Shown: piece after piece, positions 10,039 to 19,144 of the stretch | Layout of the letters: the number at the start of each line of letters is the position of its first letter | How positions within the stretch are numbered: position 1 is the first letter of the stretch | Source: Acidobacteriota bacterium | GTDB lineage: Bacteria; Acidobacteriota; Vicinamibacteria; Fen-336 | DNA length: 58,816 bases | Direction: 5' to 3' | Assembly (NCBI GenBank): GCA_003223555.1 | Contig: QHVM01000085.1 | Span: forward strand, 268,754 to 327,569 | The notes under the pieces: generated by a model | Databases searched by the model: none | What the model saw: the letters and a program-made list of their open reading frames with translations, nothing else | What the model was told of the DNA's origin: nothing | Translations under genes and position numbers: made by a program

Positions 10039-10044
10039 ATTGTA
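10039..10044 (-). promoter_or_regulatory. -10-like box of a possibly leaderless regulator transcript
   Basis: On the minus strand TACAAT is followed by six bases and then GTG 10032. That places transcription start at or beside the start codon. No clear -35 is seen, and there is no Shine-Dalgarno sequence before this GTG. Confidence 0.35.
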
Positions 10045-10188
10045 GCAGTGGTGTCGGGGATCCCCCGCCGTCAAGGCCGTTCGGGACCGGAGGTTGCCGG
10101 GGCAGGCAGGGAGGACCTGGAAGGGACGTGGCGTCCATTTCCAAGCGGGCCGGCTTGGCCGAGATTAGGTCCAACTCAGGAGGCGATC

Positions 10189-10743
10189 ATGAACCATACT
10201 TCAGTAGCGATGCTCATCGGCGTGGCCGTCCTGGCCACGGCGTGCGGCGACAGCCCGACTTCACCCGACAGCTTCACGCCACCGGACGGCACGTACCGGT
10301 CGGTCTTCTCGGCAGTGCTCGGCCCCGGGGTCGGGGGGTTGAGCGTCACGCCGGTGCCGACCGCGGCCGGAACGTTCGACGCCATCTTCAAGGTGCGCGT
10401 CGAGAAGGCGCGGCCGAACACGACCTACTACGTCCAGCGTGCTCCCGAGGTCGGACGGCCCAACGGGGCAGACGGTGTCTGCCAGCGCGCCCTCGCCCTC
10501 TCGCCCTGGTCGGCCGGCGACCCCCCAGCGGCGGCATTTGTGACCTTCCCGCAGCCCGCGCTCCCCGGTGGGCTGGCCTCGTTCACCACGCAGCCGAACG
10601 GCAACGGCTCGATCGACTTCGAGTACGGGACGCCCAACATCGCGGCGGGGCTGGCCTTCGACGTGATGTTCCGCGTGGTGGACGACACGGCGGCCCCGAC
10701 GGCCGAGCTGCGGAGCGGCTGCTTGACGGTCACCGCGAAGTGA
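10189..10743 (+). CDS. Small exported lipoprotein, family member 1
   Basis: 184 aa. A lipoprotein signal ends in VLATACGDS, with the lipid-modified cysteine near residue 20, followed by a Pro/Ser-rich linker. The mature part is predicted beta-rich and contains PPDGTYRSVFSAV, a YYVQRAPEVG strand, ADGVCQRA and a C-terminal ELRSGCLTV. The two cysteines near the middle and end may form a disulfide. It is a paralogue of the next gene. AGGAGG sits seven bases before the ATG. Not recognised as a named family; function unknown. Confidence 0.78.
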   Translation: MNHTSVAMLIGVAVLATACGDSPTSPDSFTPPDGTYRSVFSAVLGPGVGGLSVTPVPTAAGTFDAIFKVRVEKARPNTTYYVQRAPEVGRPNGADGVCQRALALSPWSAGDPPAAAFVTFPQPALPGGLASFTTQPNGNGSIDFEYGTPNIAAGLAFDVMFRVVDDTAAPTAELRSGCLTVTAK

Positions 10744-10772
10744 TTGACGGTGTGGAACGTGGGGCATATCCT
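10744..10772 (+). promoter_or_regulatory. Sigma-70-type promoter before the second small lipoprotein
   Basis: TTGACG (10744-10749), a 17-base spacer and TATCCT (10767-10772), starting at the very end of the preceding gene and 36 bases before the next ATG. This is one of the two best-formed promoters in the window. Confidence 0.55.
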
Positions 10773-10808
10773 TTGCGCACGTACCTCGGCCGGCGGCGGA
10801 GGTGGACC

Positions 10809-11369
10809 ATGGCGCCGCGCGCTTCGTTCGCTTTCCTGGTCCTGCCGGCAGCGCTCAGCGGGTGCCACTATGCCGGCGAGGCCACGTCGGCGTGTTACGT
10901 CCAGCCGCCCGACGGCACGAACCAGTCGGCGCTCTACCGCGTCTCGGGCGGGGGAACCTGCGGCACCGGGGGCACCAGCATCACATCGTTCGCCGTCCCC
11001 GAAGGCACCTTCGCGGCCACGATCCGGTTCCGCGTCCGGGGCGCGCTGCCGAACAGGGCGTACCTCATGCAGCGGGCCGCCGAGGTCGGCAACGTCCCGC
11101 TGGTGGCCGACGGCGTGTGCCAGCGCGCGGACGGCCTGCCGCCGTGGCCGCCCACCGACCAGCGGTTCTTCACGTTCGTCGACCCGAGCACAGGCGCGGG
11201 CCGTACGCTCACGACAGACGCAAACGGCGACGGCTCACTGGACTTCGAGCACCACTCGGCCTCCATCCAAACGGGCACGCAGTTCGACGTCGAGATGCGG
11301 CTCGTCGATGACGCGACGGCGCCCACGAGCGAGCTGCGCAGCGGGTGCATGACGGTGCTCGCCAAGTGA
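10809..11369 (+). CDS. Small exported lipoprotein, family member 2
   Basis: 186 aa. The signal peptide ends LPAALSGCHYAG, with a lipobox cysteine near residue 18. It shares the plan of the upstream gene: QPPDGTNQSALYR, the IRFRVRGALPNRAYLMQRAAEVG region, ADGVCQRADGL, NGDGSLDFEH, DVEMRLVDD and ELRSGCMTVLAK. The two genes are a tandem duplication that has diverged strongly except around both cysteines and the last 30 residues. It has its own promoter (10744-10772). Function unknown. Confidence 0.76.
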   Translation: MAPRASFAFLVLPAALSGCHYAGEATSACYVQPPDGTNQSALYRVSGGGTCGTGGTSITSFAVPEGTFAATIRFRVRGALPNRAYLMQRAAEVGNVPLVADGVCQRADGLPPWPPTDQRFFTFVDPSTGAGRTLTTDANGDGSLDFEHHSASIQTGTQFDVEMRLVDDATAPTSELRSGCMTVLAK

Positions 11370-11379
11370 GGAGGGGACA

Positions 11380-11901
11380 ATGAGGCTGGTGGCGGCAGCG
11401 GTGGCGGTCAGCCTGGTGGCGGCGGCTGCCGATCGCGCGGAGTCCTGCGGCGACAAGTTCCTGCGCGTCGGGAGGGGAGCGCGCTATCAGCGCGGGTACG
11501 CGGCCATCCGGGCGGCGTGCATCCTCATCTACGCCGACCCGCGGTCGCCCCTGGCCGGCGCCCTGCGCGAGCTGGAGCCCGCGTTGAAGCGCGCCGGTCA
11601 CAGTCCCCGGGTAGTGGAGTCGCCGGGGGCGGTCGGGCCCGCTCTCGTTACCGGCCACTACAACGTCGTTATCGCACCGGTCGAGGACGTGGGCCTCGTG
11701 CAGGCGCAAGCGCAGGGCCTGGCGGCCAGGTTCGACGTGCTGCCGGTCCTGCACCGGCCTTCGGCCAGCGCGCGTACCGCCGCGGAGCACGACTACCACT
11801 GCGTGGCCGAGGCCCCCGGGCGGAAGGGCGACGTCCTCGCGTCCATCGACGACGTGATGGAGCGCCTCGCCAAGGGCGGGCAGAACCGCAAGGAGCGCTG
11901 A
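11380..11901 (+). CDS. Exported receiver-like protein of unknown function
   Basis: 173 aa with a Sec signal peptide (cleavage near ADRAES, about residue 22). The mature part begins with a Cys-Gly motif. It then alternates strands and helices as in a CheY-like fold: AACILIYADPRSPLAGALRELEPALKRAGH, YNVVIAPVED and FDVLPVLHRP. The usual phospho-acceptor Asp cluster is not obvious, so this would be a pseudo-receiver outside the cytoplasm. A strong GAGGAGGGG lies before the ATG. It sits seven bases before the outer-membrane barrel gene, suggesting shared function. Not a named family to me. Confidence 0.7.
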   Translation: MRLVAAAVAVSLVAAAADRAESCGDKFLRVGRGARYQRGYAAIRAACILIYADPRSPLAGALRELEPALKRAGHSPRVVESPGAVGPALVTGHYNVVIAPVEDVGLVQAQAQGLAARFDVLPVLHRPSASARTAAEHDYHCVAEAPGRKGDVLASIDDVMERLAKGGQNRKER

Positions 11902-11908
11902 GGCCGCG

Positions 11909-12802
11909 GTGTCCCGCCGCATTGGCGGCGCCACCCTCGCGTTGGGCATCGCGCTTCCCTCCCTGGCCGCGGCCCAGGCCTGGCTGCCCGAGAAGGGAGA
12001 AGGCGCGCTGGCCCTGACCGCGGCCGACTACGCATACGACGGCCACTTCGACTCGGACGGAAGCCGTGACCCCTTCGGCGGCACCCATGCGCGAAGCATC
12101 GCCGCCGAGGTCACCTACGGCATCACCGGCCGGCTGGCCATCACCGGCAGCCTGCCGTTCATCACGACCCGCCTGAGCGGCTCCTTCCCGCCCGGCGTCC
12201 CCCTCGGCCCGCTCGACGATGGGCGTTACCACGGCGACTTCCAGGACTTCCGGGCCGACCTGCGCTTCATGGCACTGGCCGGGCCGCTCGCGCTAACGCC
12301 CGTCCTGGGCGTGAACGTCCCGTCGCACCGCTACGAGGTGATCGGCGAGGCCGTCCCCGGCAAGCGCACGCGCGAGGTGTTCGCGGGCATGAACGTGGGG
12401 CGGGCCCTGGGATCGCGCGCCTACGTGCACGCGCGATACGTCTACAGTTGGGTCCAGAAGGTCGTCCCCGACGTGCGGAAGCTCGACCGGAGCAACCTGG
12501 ATGCGGAAGCGGGCGGCTCGGTCGTCCGGCGCGCAACGCTGCGCGGCCTCGCGTTGCTGCAGGTGAGCCACGGCGGGCTGAACCTGGAAGACATGCGCAC
12601 CCGTCCGGGGTTCTTCCGCGACCACGACCGGGCGGCGCGAACCAACTACCTGAACGTCGGCGCGGGCACCACCTTCGAGGCCACACACTCGCTCGACATA
12701 TACTTCGTCTTCGTCAAGACCGTCTGGGGCGAGAACGCCCATCAGGCGCGCTCCTTCTCCCTGGGAGCGAGCTGGCAGTTCGGCGGGGGATGGGGAAGCT
12801 AG
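11909..12802 (+). CDS. Outer-membrane beta-barrel protein
   Basis: 297 aa from GTG 11909, with AAGGAG at the end of the preceding gene as ribosome site. The signal peptide ends LPSLAAAQA. The mature protein alternates short amphipathic strands with turns (GEGALALTAADYAY, ARSIAAEVTYGITGRLAITGSLPF, YLNVGAGTTFEA, YFVFVKTVWG, SFSLGASWQFGGG), typical of a 12-16 strand barrel of the transporter-like group. It is co-directional and nearly contiguous with the receiver-like protein. Cargo unknown. Convergent with the kinase gene, six bases apart. Confidence 0.75.
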   Translation: MSRRIGGATLALGIALPSLAAAQAWLPEKGEGALALTAADYAYDGHFDSDGSRDPFGGTHARSIAAEVTYGITGRLAITGSLPFITTRLSGSFPPGVPLGPLDDGRYHGDFQDFRADLRFMALAGPLALTPVLGVNVPSHRYEVIGEAVPGKRTREVFAGMNVGRALGSRAYVHARYVYSWVQKVVPDVRKLDRSNLDAEAGGSVVRRATLRGLALLQVSHGGLNLEDMRTRPGFFRDHDRAARTNYLNVGAGTTFEATHSLDIYFVFVKTVWGENAHQARSFSLGASWQFGGGWGS

Positions 12803-12808
12803 CCGCCG

Positions 12809-15541
12809 TCAGCGCGGTGGGGCGGCCCGGCGGAACAGTCGGTCGAGCGGACCGGTGGGCTCGAACCCCTCGAGCAGCCACAGGTCCCCCCGCAGCCTCA
12901 GGATCGAGGTCAGGAAGCGGCGGCCATCCGGCGCGAGGCTGAACCCGCGCAGGGGATCGTCGCTGGGAGGCGAGGGTCCCAGGTCCTTGGTCACCACGGC
13001 CTCAGCGCCCGTCGCGGTGTCGATGGATACGAGCTGGAGGCGGGCCGCTTCGCCGGGCCGCACGGCGTAGATCCGCCGGCCGTCGCGCGACCAGCCATGC
13101 GCGAGCGGTATGTCCTCGCTCAATGCCCGCGTCTTCGCGCCATCGGCCGAGACGAGGGTGAAGCCTTCGCGGGTGTCGCAGGTGATCCACTGCCCGTCCG
13201 GCGACCAGCGCGGGTTCGACGGGTAGACGACGCCTTCCTTCAGCAGAGTGGGCGCTCCGCCTCCCCCCGCGCGGGTTTTCGCGAGGCCCCAGCGAGCCTG
13301 CCGGCGGAACACGAAGGCCAGCCAGTTGCCGTCGGGCGACCATGTAGGCGCGTCCTGGTAGGTGTCGTCCGTGACGACCTGCACCGCGGGGCCTCCGGCG
13401 GCCGCGGAGACCCAGATGCGGAATCCCGTGGGCCCGCGGCGCTGGTAGGCGAGGCGCTGGCCGTCGGGCGAGAAGGCCAGCCCGCCGAGCAGGAACGTCT
13501 CGCCGTCGGGGAAACTGGCCGACGTGACGAGCGGGCGCTCGAGCGTCCCGCCGGCGCTGCGCAGCCAGATCTCCTGCCGGCCCGATCGGTCCGTGACATA
13601 GGCGTACTGGTTGCCCACGGGCGACCACGCAGGATCAGCCTCCGTGCGGGAGGTGGCGAGGACAGTCCGTAGCGCCGACCCGTTCAGCGGGACCTCGACC
13701 AGGTCGTAGTCCTCCTCCTGTACGGTGAAGGCGAGGGAACGGCCATCCGGCGACACTGCCGGGTACTGCTCGGACCCGCTGGTGGCGGTGATAGGCAGCA
13801 AGGTGGCGCCTCGCGTGTCCGCCATCCACAGGTGCGTCCCCGGGGTCCGGGCGCGGAACTCGCCTGCGAACACGATGCGGCGCGAGTCCGGCATCCAGCT
13901 GAACGGAGCCGGGTCTGGCAGTCGGGGCAGGGCCAGCAGCGCCGGCTTGGGCGCGCCGCCCGCCGCGGGCACGAGCCAGAATTCTGGGTTGGCGTACCCC
14001 GCCTCGGACCCGCTGGCGTTCGACGTGGCGGCGCCCCAGAGCCCCAGGTGCGTCCCGTCCGGCGAGAAGTGCAGGAACCCGCGGGCGAAGCGCTTCTCCG
14101 CGAAGGGCGGCTGCCTGTAACGCGTGGGCTCCGCCCCGGGCGGGGAAGACACCCACAACGACTGCAGGAAGTTGCCCTGGTAGTTCTCCTCGCGCAGGAG
14201 GAACAGCGTGAGGCCATCCGGCGAGAGGGCGGCCGCGCTGACGTCGCGGAGCAGCAGCTCGGGCGTGCCGCCCGCGGCCCCGACGGACCACAGCCCTTCC
14301 GACTCACCCGCCAGCGACACGTAGAACACGCGCCGGCCGTCGCGGGCCCAGAACGGGGCGTCACAGTCCCGCATCGAGCGGGTGACCTGCGCGGCCATGG
14401 ACGACCCCAGGCTGCGCGTGAACACCTGGAGCACGCCGTCCTTCTCGCCGAGGTATGCGAGGGTCCGGCCGTCCGCGGACCAGGCGGGCGACCCCTCGTA
14501 GCCGGGCTCCGTGGCCAGGGGCGTGAAGCGGTAAGAGGCGAGGTCAGGGCCGGCCACGCGGCCCACCCACACCACGAGCGCCGCCAAGGCGCAGAGCAAG
14601 AGGAGGGCGAGGCCGGCGGTCAGGCTCCGAGCCCGGGGAGGGCGCGGCGGTGCGAGGCCGGCTCGGGCGGGCCCGCTCGGCGTCCGCCGCTCCGTCTCCG
14701 AAAGGGTCTCGAGGGCGAAGGCCAGGTCGCGCGCGGACTGGAACCTCGCGTCGACCTCCTTCTCGAGGCACCGCCGGACGATGCGCTCGATGGCGGGCGG
14801 CACCTCCGCGCCGGCCACGCCCATCTCCGCCGGCTCCTCCCGCAGGATCGCGCTCATGGTGTCGGCCGCGGTCGCGCCCTCGAACGGCCGCCGCCCCGTC
14901 AGCATCTCGTAGAGCACGCTGCCCAGCGAGAAGATATCGGAGCGATGGTCCACTCGCAGGCCACGCACCTGCTCCGGAGACATGTAGCCGGCCGTCCCCA
15001 GCACCGTCCCGGGATCGGTGCCCACGGCGGGCACCGAGGCTGTCTCGTCCCCGGGCACGGTGGCGCCGCCGAACTTGGCGAGGCCGAAGTCGAGGATCTT
15101 GACCCGCCCCTCCGGAGTCACGAACAGGTTCTCGGGCTTGAGGTCCCGATGGATGATGCCCTTGGCGTGGGCGGCGGCCAGCCCGTGAGCCGCCTGGATC
15201 GCGTAGTCGAGGGCCTGGCGCGTGGAAAGCGGGCCATGGAGCCGGTCACGCATCGTCTGGCCTTCGAGCAGCTCGCAGACGACGTAGGAGACGCGATCGT
15301 GGCGGCCCACGTCGTAGAGGGCGATCAAATTCGGATGGTTGAGGGCGCCGGCGGCCCGCGCTTCCTGCTCGAAGCGTCGGAGGCGGTCGTCGTCCTCAGC
15401 GACGGCGGAGGGCAGGACCTTGATCGCGACCGGGCGTCCCAGGCGGGTATCGCGGGCCCGGTAGACCTCGCCCATGCCGCCGACTCCGAGCACGCCGACG
15501 ATTTCGTATGGGCCGAGGCGCTCGCCGCCCGCCAGCATCAT
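12809..15541 (-). CDS. Ser/Thr protein kinase with transmembrane segment and TolB-like PD40 propeller
   Basis: 910 aa. The kinase domain (about 11-275) has the glycine loop [14 protein letters not shown], the lysine in PVAIKVLP, the catalytic loop HRDLKPEN (about 129), DFGLAKFG (about 152) and GYMSPEQ. A proline-rich juxtamembrane stretch precedes one TM helix (about 307-332). The exported part carries repeated SPDG/WSPDG strands of a WD40-like PD40 propeller (about 345-890). Such fusions are common in Acidobacteriota and probably sense an extracellular ligand. The start [14 protein letters not shown] was chosen because the kinase core begins right after it. Possible partner: the FHA regulator at 9337. 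Confidence 0.9.
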   Translation of the reverse strand: MMLAGGERLGPYEIVGVLGVGGMGEVYRARDTRLGRPVAIKVLPSAVAEDDDRLRRFEQEARAAGALNHPNLIALYDVGRHDRVSYVVCELLEGQTMRDRLHGPLSTRQALDYAIQAAHGLAAAHAKGIIHRDLKPENLFVTPEGRVKILDFGLAKFGGATVPGDETASVPAVGTDPGTVLGTAGYMSPEQVRGLRVDHRSDIFSLGSVLYEMLTGRRPFEGATAADTMSAILREEPAEMGVAGAEVPPAIERIVRRCLEKEVDARFQSARDLAFALETLSETERRTPSGPARAGLAPPRPPRARSLTAGLALLLLCALAALVVWVGRVAGPDLASYRFTPLATEPGYEGSPAWSADGRTLAYLGEKDGVLQVFTRSLGSSMAAQVTRSMRDCDAPFWARDGRRVFYVSLAGESEGLWSVGAAGGTPELLLRDVSAAALSPDGLTLFLLREENYQGNFLQSLWVSSPPGAEPTRYRQPPFAEKRFARGFLHFSPDGTHLGLWGAATSNASGSEAGYANPEFWLVPAAGGAPKPALLALPRLPDPAPFSWMPDSRRIVFAGEFRARTPGTHLWMADTRGATLLPITATSGSEQYPAVSPDGRSLAFTVQEEDYDLVEVPLNGSALRTVLATSRTEADPAWSPVGNQYAYVTDRSGRQEIWLRSAGGTLERPLVTSASFPDGETFLLGGLAFSPDGQRLAYQRRGPTGFRIWVSAAAGGPAVQVVTDDTYQDAPTWSPDGNWLAFVFRRQARWGLAKTRAGGGGAPTLLKEGVVYPSNPRWSPDGQWITCDTREGFTLVSADGAKTRALSEDIPLAHGWSRDGRRIYAVRPGEAARLQLVSIDTATGAEAVVTKDLGPSPPSDDPLRGFSLAPDGRRFLTSILRLRGDLWLLEGFEPTGPLDRLFRRAAPPR

Positions 15542-15554
15542 GTCGGGGGGCAGG

Positions 15555-15560
15555 ATTATA
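15555..15560 (-). promoter_or_regulatory. -10 box of the kinase gene
   Basis: A consensus TATAAT on the minus strand, 13 bases upstream of the kinase ATG, giving a very short leader. A weak TTGGAG lies 20 bases further upstream, which is too far for a standard spacer. Confidence 0.4.
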
Positions 15561-15603
15561 GCGTAGGCGCGGGGCGCGGCCTCCAAGGGACTGGATGTGA
15601 CGG

Positions 15604-15632
15604 TTGCCAATGCCCCGAGGAAAGCGTATGAA
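15604..15632 (+). promoter_or_regulatory. Sigma-70-type promoter of the tricorn-like protease gene
   Basis: TTGCCA (15604-15609), a 17-base spacer and TATGAA (15627-15632), 35 bases before the ATG. A GGAGG at 15656-15660 is the ribosome site. It shares the 126-base divergent region with the kinase promoter. Confidence 0.5.
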
Positions 15633-15667
15633 CGGCGGTCGTTGCGCGTCTGCCTGGAGGGATCAAG

Positions 15668-18600
15668 ATGATGCCGCTCCCCGGCCGCCTGGTCGTCGCT
15701 TCGCTCGCGCTCGCGTGCGCCGTCGCCCCGACCGTGCGGTCGGCGGACGGACCGCTGCCCGACGGCTTCTATCGCTATCCCGCGATCGGGGCGGGCGTCA
15801 TCGTGTTCGCCTCCGAGGGCGACCTCTGGAAGGTGCCGGCCGCCGGCGGGGTGGCCATGCGCCTCACCGCCCACGAGGGCGAGGAGCGTTTCCCGCGGAT
15901 CTCTCCCGACGGCCGCCTCATCGCCTTCACCGCGCAGTACGAGGGCAACGACGACGTGTACGTGATGCCCCTCTCGGGCGGCGAGCCGGCGCGCATCACC
16001 TTCCATCCCGCCTCCGACCAGGCCATCGGGTGGACTTCCGACGGCAAGGTCCTCTTCCGCAGCCGCCGCGACCACCCGCACGGCGACTACCGCGTCTACT
16101 CCGTCTCACCCGAGGGCGGCATCCCGCAGATGGTGCCCCTCGAGCCCGCGGCCTGGATCAGCTACGAGCCGGGCGGAGGCCGGATCGCCTTCCAGAAGAT
16201 GGGCCTCGAGTTCCACAACTGGAAGCGCTACAAGGGCGGCGAGGCCGAGGACATCTACGTCGGCACCCTCCAGCCGCTGGCCTTCACCGAAGTCACTCGC
16301 TACGACGGCAAGGACGCGTTTCCGATGTGGGCTTCCGACGGCCGCATCTACTTCGTGACCGACCGCTGGGGACGCCCGAACCTGGCCTCCATGAAGCCCG
16401 ACGGAAGCGACGTCAAGCGGCTGACGCGCTTCGACGACTACGACGTGCGCTGGCCGGCCCTGGGGGACGGGAGGATCGTCTACCAGCACAAGATGGACAT
16501 CTGGGCCTACGACCTCACCACCGGGCGGAACGAGCAGGTGCCGATCCAGCTTCCCAGCGACCGCTTGCAGGTGCGGGAACGGTTCGTGGACCCCAAGCCC
16601 GGCTCGTGGACCCTCAGCCGGGACGGCGAGCGGATCGCCCTCGAGACCCGCGGCGACGCCTTCGTGGCCCGCACGAAGAGGAAGGGGCTCATCCGCCGCA
16701 TCACCGAGAGCAGCCTGGCCCGGACGAAGTTCCCCACGTTCTCGCCCGACGGCAAGACGATTGCCACCTGGACGGAGGTGAACGGCGAGGAGCAGCTCCT
16801 GCTCCAGGCGGCGGACAACGGCGCGGCGCCGAGGCAGCTCGGGTCGGTGGGGCCCGGATGGCACTTTGCCCCCGCGTGGTCGCCGGACGGCAAGAAGATC
16901 GCCTGGGGAGACGAGAAATACCACCTGCAGGTGAGCGACGCGGCGAGCGGCGCGGTGACGCCGGTGGACCAGGGCGAGTGGGAGATCTCGCGCTACGTCT
17001 GGTCGCCGGACAGCCGGTACCTGGCCTACGTCGTGGTCCTCAAGAACCTCTACAACCAGGTGAAGGTGTGGGACGCGCAGGCGAGGAAGGTCTACGAGGC
17101 GTCCGACCCTCTCTACAGCTCCTTCTCCCCGGCCTGGGACCCGAAGGGCAAGTACCTCTACTTCCTGTCCGATCGCTTCATCAACCCCCGCCTCGACCGC
17201 TTCGAGGCCCGGTTCATCGTGGACGAGGCCACGGTCCCGTGCGTGGTGGCGCTGCAGGCCGACGGGGCGCTGCCCTTCGCGCCTCGCGGCGACACGGACC
17301 CCGCCAAGCCGGACGAGAAGAAGGAGGACGCCGACAAGAAGGACGGGAGGAAGGAGACCGCCGAGAAGGGCGAGAAGGCCAGGAAGGAGGCGGCCGAGAA
17401 GGCGGAGGCCAGGGTCGAGCCGATCAAGATCGACTTCGACGGCCTCGCCGAACGCCTGGTGCAGGTGCCGGTCACGCCGGCCAACTACGACGATCTGCGG
17501 GCCGTGGAGGGCAAGCTGCATTGGCTGAAGGTCGCCAACCGGGGACTGGCGCCCCCGGGGGCGGAGGACGCCCAGGACAACCCGGGCGCCGAGCTGCAGA
17601 CCTTCGACATCGACAAGGAGAAGGCGACGACGGTGACTGCGGGAGTGCTCGCCTACGACGTGTCGATGAACGGCAAGGTCCTCGTCTACCAGACGAAGGA
17701 CGGCTTCACGCGCATCGAGGCCGGCGCCGCCGCGGCGCCCAAGGACGAGGCGGCCGCCGAGGCGAAGGTCGACCTGTCGGGCTGGACGGTGCGGATCAAT
17801 CCCCGCGACGAATGGAAGCAGATGCTGCACGAAGCCTGGCGGCTGGACCGGGACTTCTTCTACGACCAGCAGATGCACGGCGTCGACTGGGAAGGCGTGT
17901 GGAAGCAGTATGGGCCGCTGGCCGAGCGCATCTCCTCGCGCGACGACCTGGCCGACATGCTGGGCGAGATGTTCGGCGAGCTCAACGTGGGCCACGCCTA
18001 CCAGGGGGGCGGCGACGTCCGCCGGGCCAAGGCGGTAGGCACGGGGCTGCTCGCAGCCGACCTCGACTACGACCCGGCGAGCGGCTTCTGGCAGATCAAG
18101 AAGATCTACCGCGGCGATTATCCGGACCCGCAGTGGAGCTCTCCCCTCGCCCGGCCCGATCTCCGCGTCAAGCCGGGGCAGTGGCTGGTCGCGATCGACG
18201 GCCGGCCGCTGGCGAAGGGCGAAGACTACCTGCGCCGGCTGCAGGGCCGGGCGGGGCAGGAGGTCGAGCTGTCGATCGCGGACGCACCCCGGGTCGAGGG
18301 AGCGCGGCGGGTGGTCGTCAAGACGGCCGGCAACGACCAGCGCATCCGCTACGCCACCTGGATCCGAGAGATGCGCGACTACGTGGACAGGAAGAGCAAC
18401 GGTCAGATCGGCTACCTGCATCTCTACGACATGGGCGGGCTGGGCCTGCGCCAGTTCTCGCGCGATTTCGCTCCCCAGTGGCGCAAGAGGGGGCTCATCG
18501 TGGACGACCGCTGGAACCACGGCGGGTTCGTGGCGCCGATGATCCTCTCCCATCTCGACCGCAAGGTGCTGGCGGTCGGCGGCACCCGCTACGGCAGCGT

Positions 18601-19021
18601 CGATACGGTGCCGTCGCACGCCTCCCCGCGCTATCTGGCCGCCCTCATCAACCGCCAGGGGGGCAGCGACTGCGAGACACTCGCCCTCGGCTTCAAGGAG
18701 TTCAAGCTGGGGCCGGTCATCGGCACCCGGACCTGGGGCGGCTGGGTGGGGATCCGGGGCGACAAGCCGTTGCGCGACGGCGGCATGATCACGCAGCCGG
18801 AGTTCGGCGGCTGGGACCCTGCCGGGAAGACGTGGATCATCGAGGGCCACGGGATCGACCCCGACGTGGAGCTGGACCTCGCCCCCGACGGCCTCATCCA
18901 CGGCAAGGACGTGCAGCTCGACTACGCCATCGAGGAGATCCTCCAGCGGATCGCCAAGGACCCGCGGGACTTGCCGGTGGCGCCGCCGATCCTTCCCCGA
19001 CCGCTCAAGCCGGTCAACTGA
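15668..19021 (+). CDS. Tricorn-type S41 serine protease, exported
   Basis: 1117 aa. A signal peptide (to about residue 27) is followed by a PD40 propeller region (about 30-540) with SPDG strands. A Lys/Glu-rich linker spans about 543-585. The catalytic half has the C1 helix DEWKQMLHEAWRLDRDFFYD, LNVGHAYQGG with the likely catalytic His (about 776), a PDZ domain (about 795-880) and the S41 core GQIGYLHLYDMGG. The nucleophile lies in GGSDCE (Ser about 1000, next Asp for the oxyanion hole) and a charged partner in IIEGHGIDPD. Residues match tricorn in order. It would degrade peptides in the periplasm. MM start follows GGAGG. Confidence 0.9.
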   Translation: MMPLPGRLVVASLALACAVAPTVRSADGPLPDGFYRYPAIGAGVIVFASEGDLWKVPAAGGVAMRLTAHEGEERFPRISPDGRLIAFTAQYEGNDDVYVMPLSGGEPARITFHPASDQAIGWTSDGKVLFRSRRDHPHGDYRVYSVSPEGGIPQMVPLEPAAWISYEPGGGRIAFQKMGLEFHNWKRYKGGEAEDIYVGTLQPLAFTEVTRYDGKDAFPMWASDGRIYFVTDRWGRPNLASMKPDGSDVKRLTRFDDYDVRWPALGDGRIVYQHKMDIWAYDLTTGRNEQVPIQLPSDRLQVRERFVDPKPGSWTLSRDGERIALETRGDAFVARTKRKGLIRRITESSLARTKFPTFSPDGKTIATWTEVNGEEQLLLQAADNGAAPRQLGSVGPGWHFAPAWSPDGKKIAWGDEKYHLQVSDAASGAVTPVDQGEWEISRYVWSPDSRYLAYVVVLKNLYNQVKVWDAQARKVYEASDPLYSSFSPAWDPKGKYLYFLSDRFINPRLDRFEARFIVDEATVPCVVALQADGALPFAPRGDTDPAKPDEKKEDADKKDGRKETAEKGEKARKEAAEKAEARVEPIKIDFDGLAERLVQVPVTPANYDDLRAVEGKLHWLKVANRGLAPPGAEDAQDNPGAELQTFDIDKEKATTVTAGVLAYDVSMNGKVLVYQTKDGFTRIEAGAAAAPKDEAAAEAKVDLSGWTVRINPRDEWKQMLHEAWRLDRDFFYDQQMHGVDWEGVWKQYGPLAERISSRDDLADMLGEMFGELNVGHAYQGGGDVRRAKAVGTGLLAADLDYDPASGFWQIKKIYRGDYPDPQWSSPLARPDLRVKPGQWLVAIDGRPLAKGEDYLRRLQGRAGQEVELSIADAPRVEGARRVVVKTAGNDQRIRYATWIREMRDYVDRKSNGQIGYLHLYDMGGLGLRQFSRDFAPQWRKRGLIVDDRWNHGGFVAPMILSHLDRKVLAVGGTRYGSVDTVPSHASPRYLAALINRQGGSDCETLALGFKEFKLGPVIGTRTWGGWVGIRGDKPLRDGGMITQPEFGGWDPAGKTWIIEGHGIDPDVELDLAPDGLIHGKDVQLDYAIEEILQRIAKDPRDLPVAPPILPRPLKPVN

Positions 19022-19109
19022 CCGGCCCGTCCCAGGCCACCCCCGCCAGATCGGTCTTAAGGCTTGCGCAGCCGACGGATCCGGGGGGAGGACGATGTAA
19101 CTCGCTACG

Positions 19110-19133
19110 GGTCAATGAGCTTCGTCATTGACC
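19110..19133. promoter_or_regulatory. 9-bp perfect palindrome with TGA-N6-TCA core
   Basis: GGTCAATGA, a six-base centre GCTTCG and TCATTGACC. It lies between the protease stop and the GTG start at 19145. The arms and spacing fit a CRP/FNR-type operator; as RNA it would form a nine-pair hairpin with no T-run after it, so it is not a classical terminator. Confidence 0.45.
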
Positions 19134-19144
19134 GGCCCTGACTC

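Noticed and set aside
9341-10174. N-terminal extension of the VWFA protein frame
   Set aside because: It overlaps the wing-helix/FHA gene in another frame. A normal signal peptide starts at 9340.
16106-18901. A 931-residue antisense reading frame inside the tricorn-like protease gene
   Set aside because: Long antisense frames are expected at this G+C content. Composition is arginine/valine-rich with no domain, and the plus-strand protein is complete.
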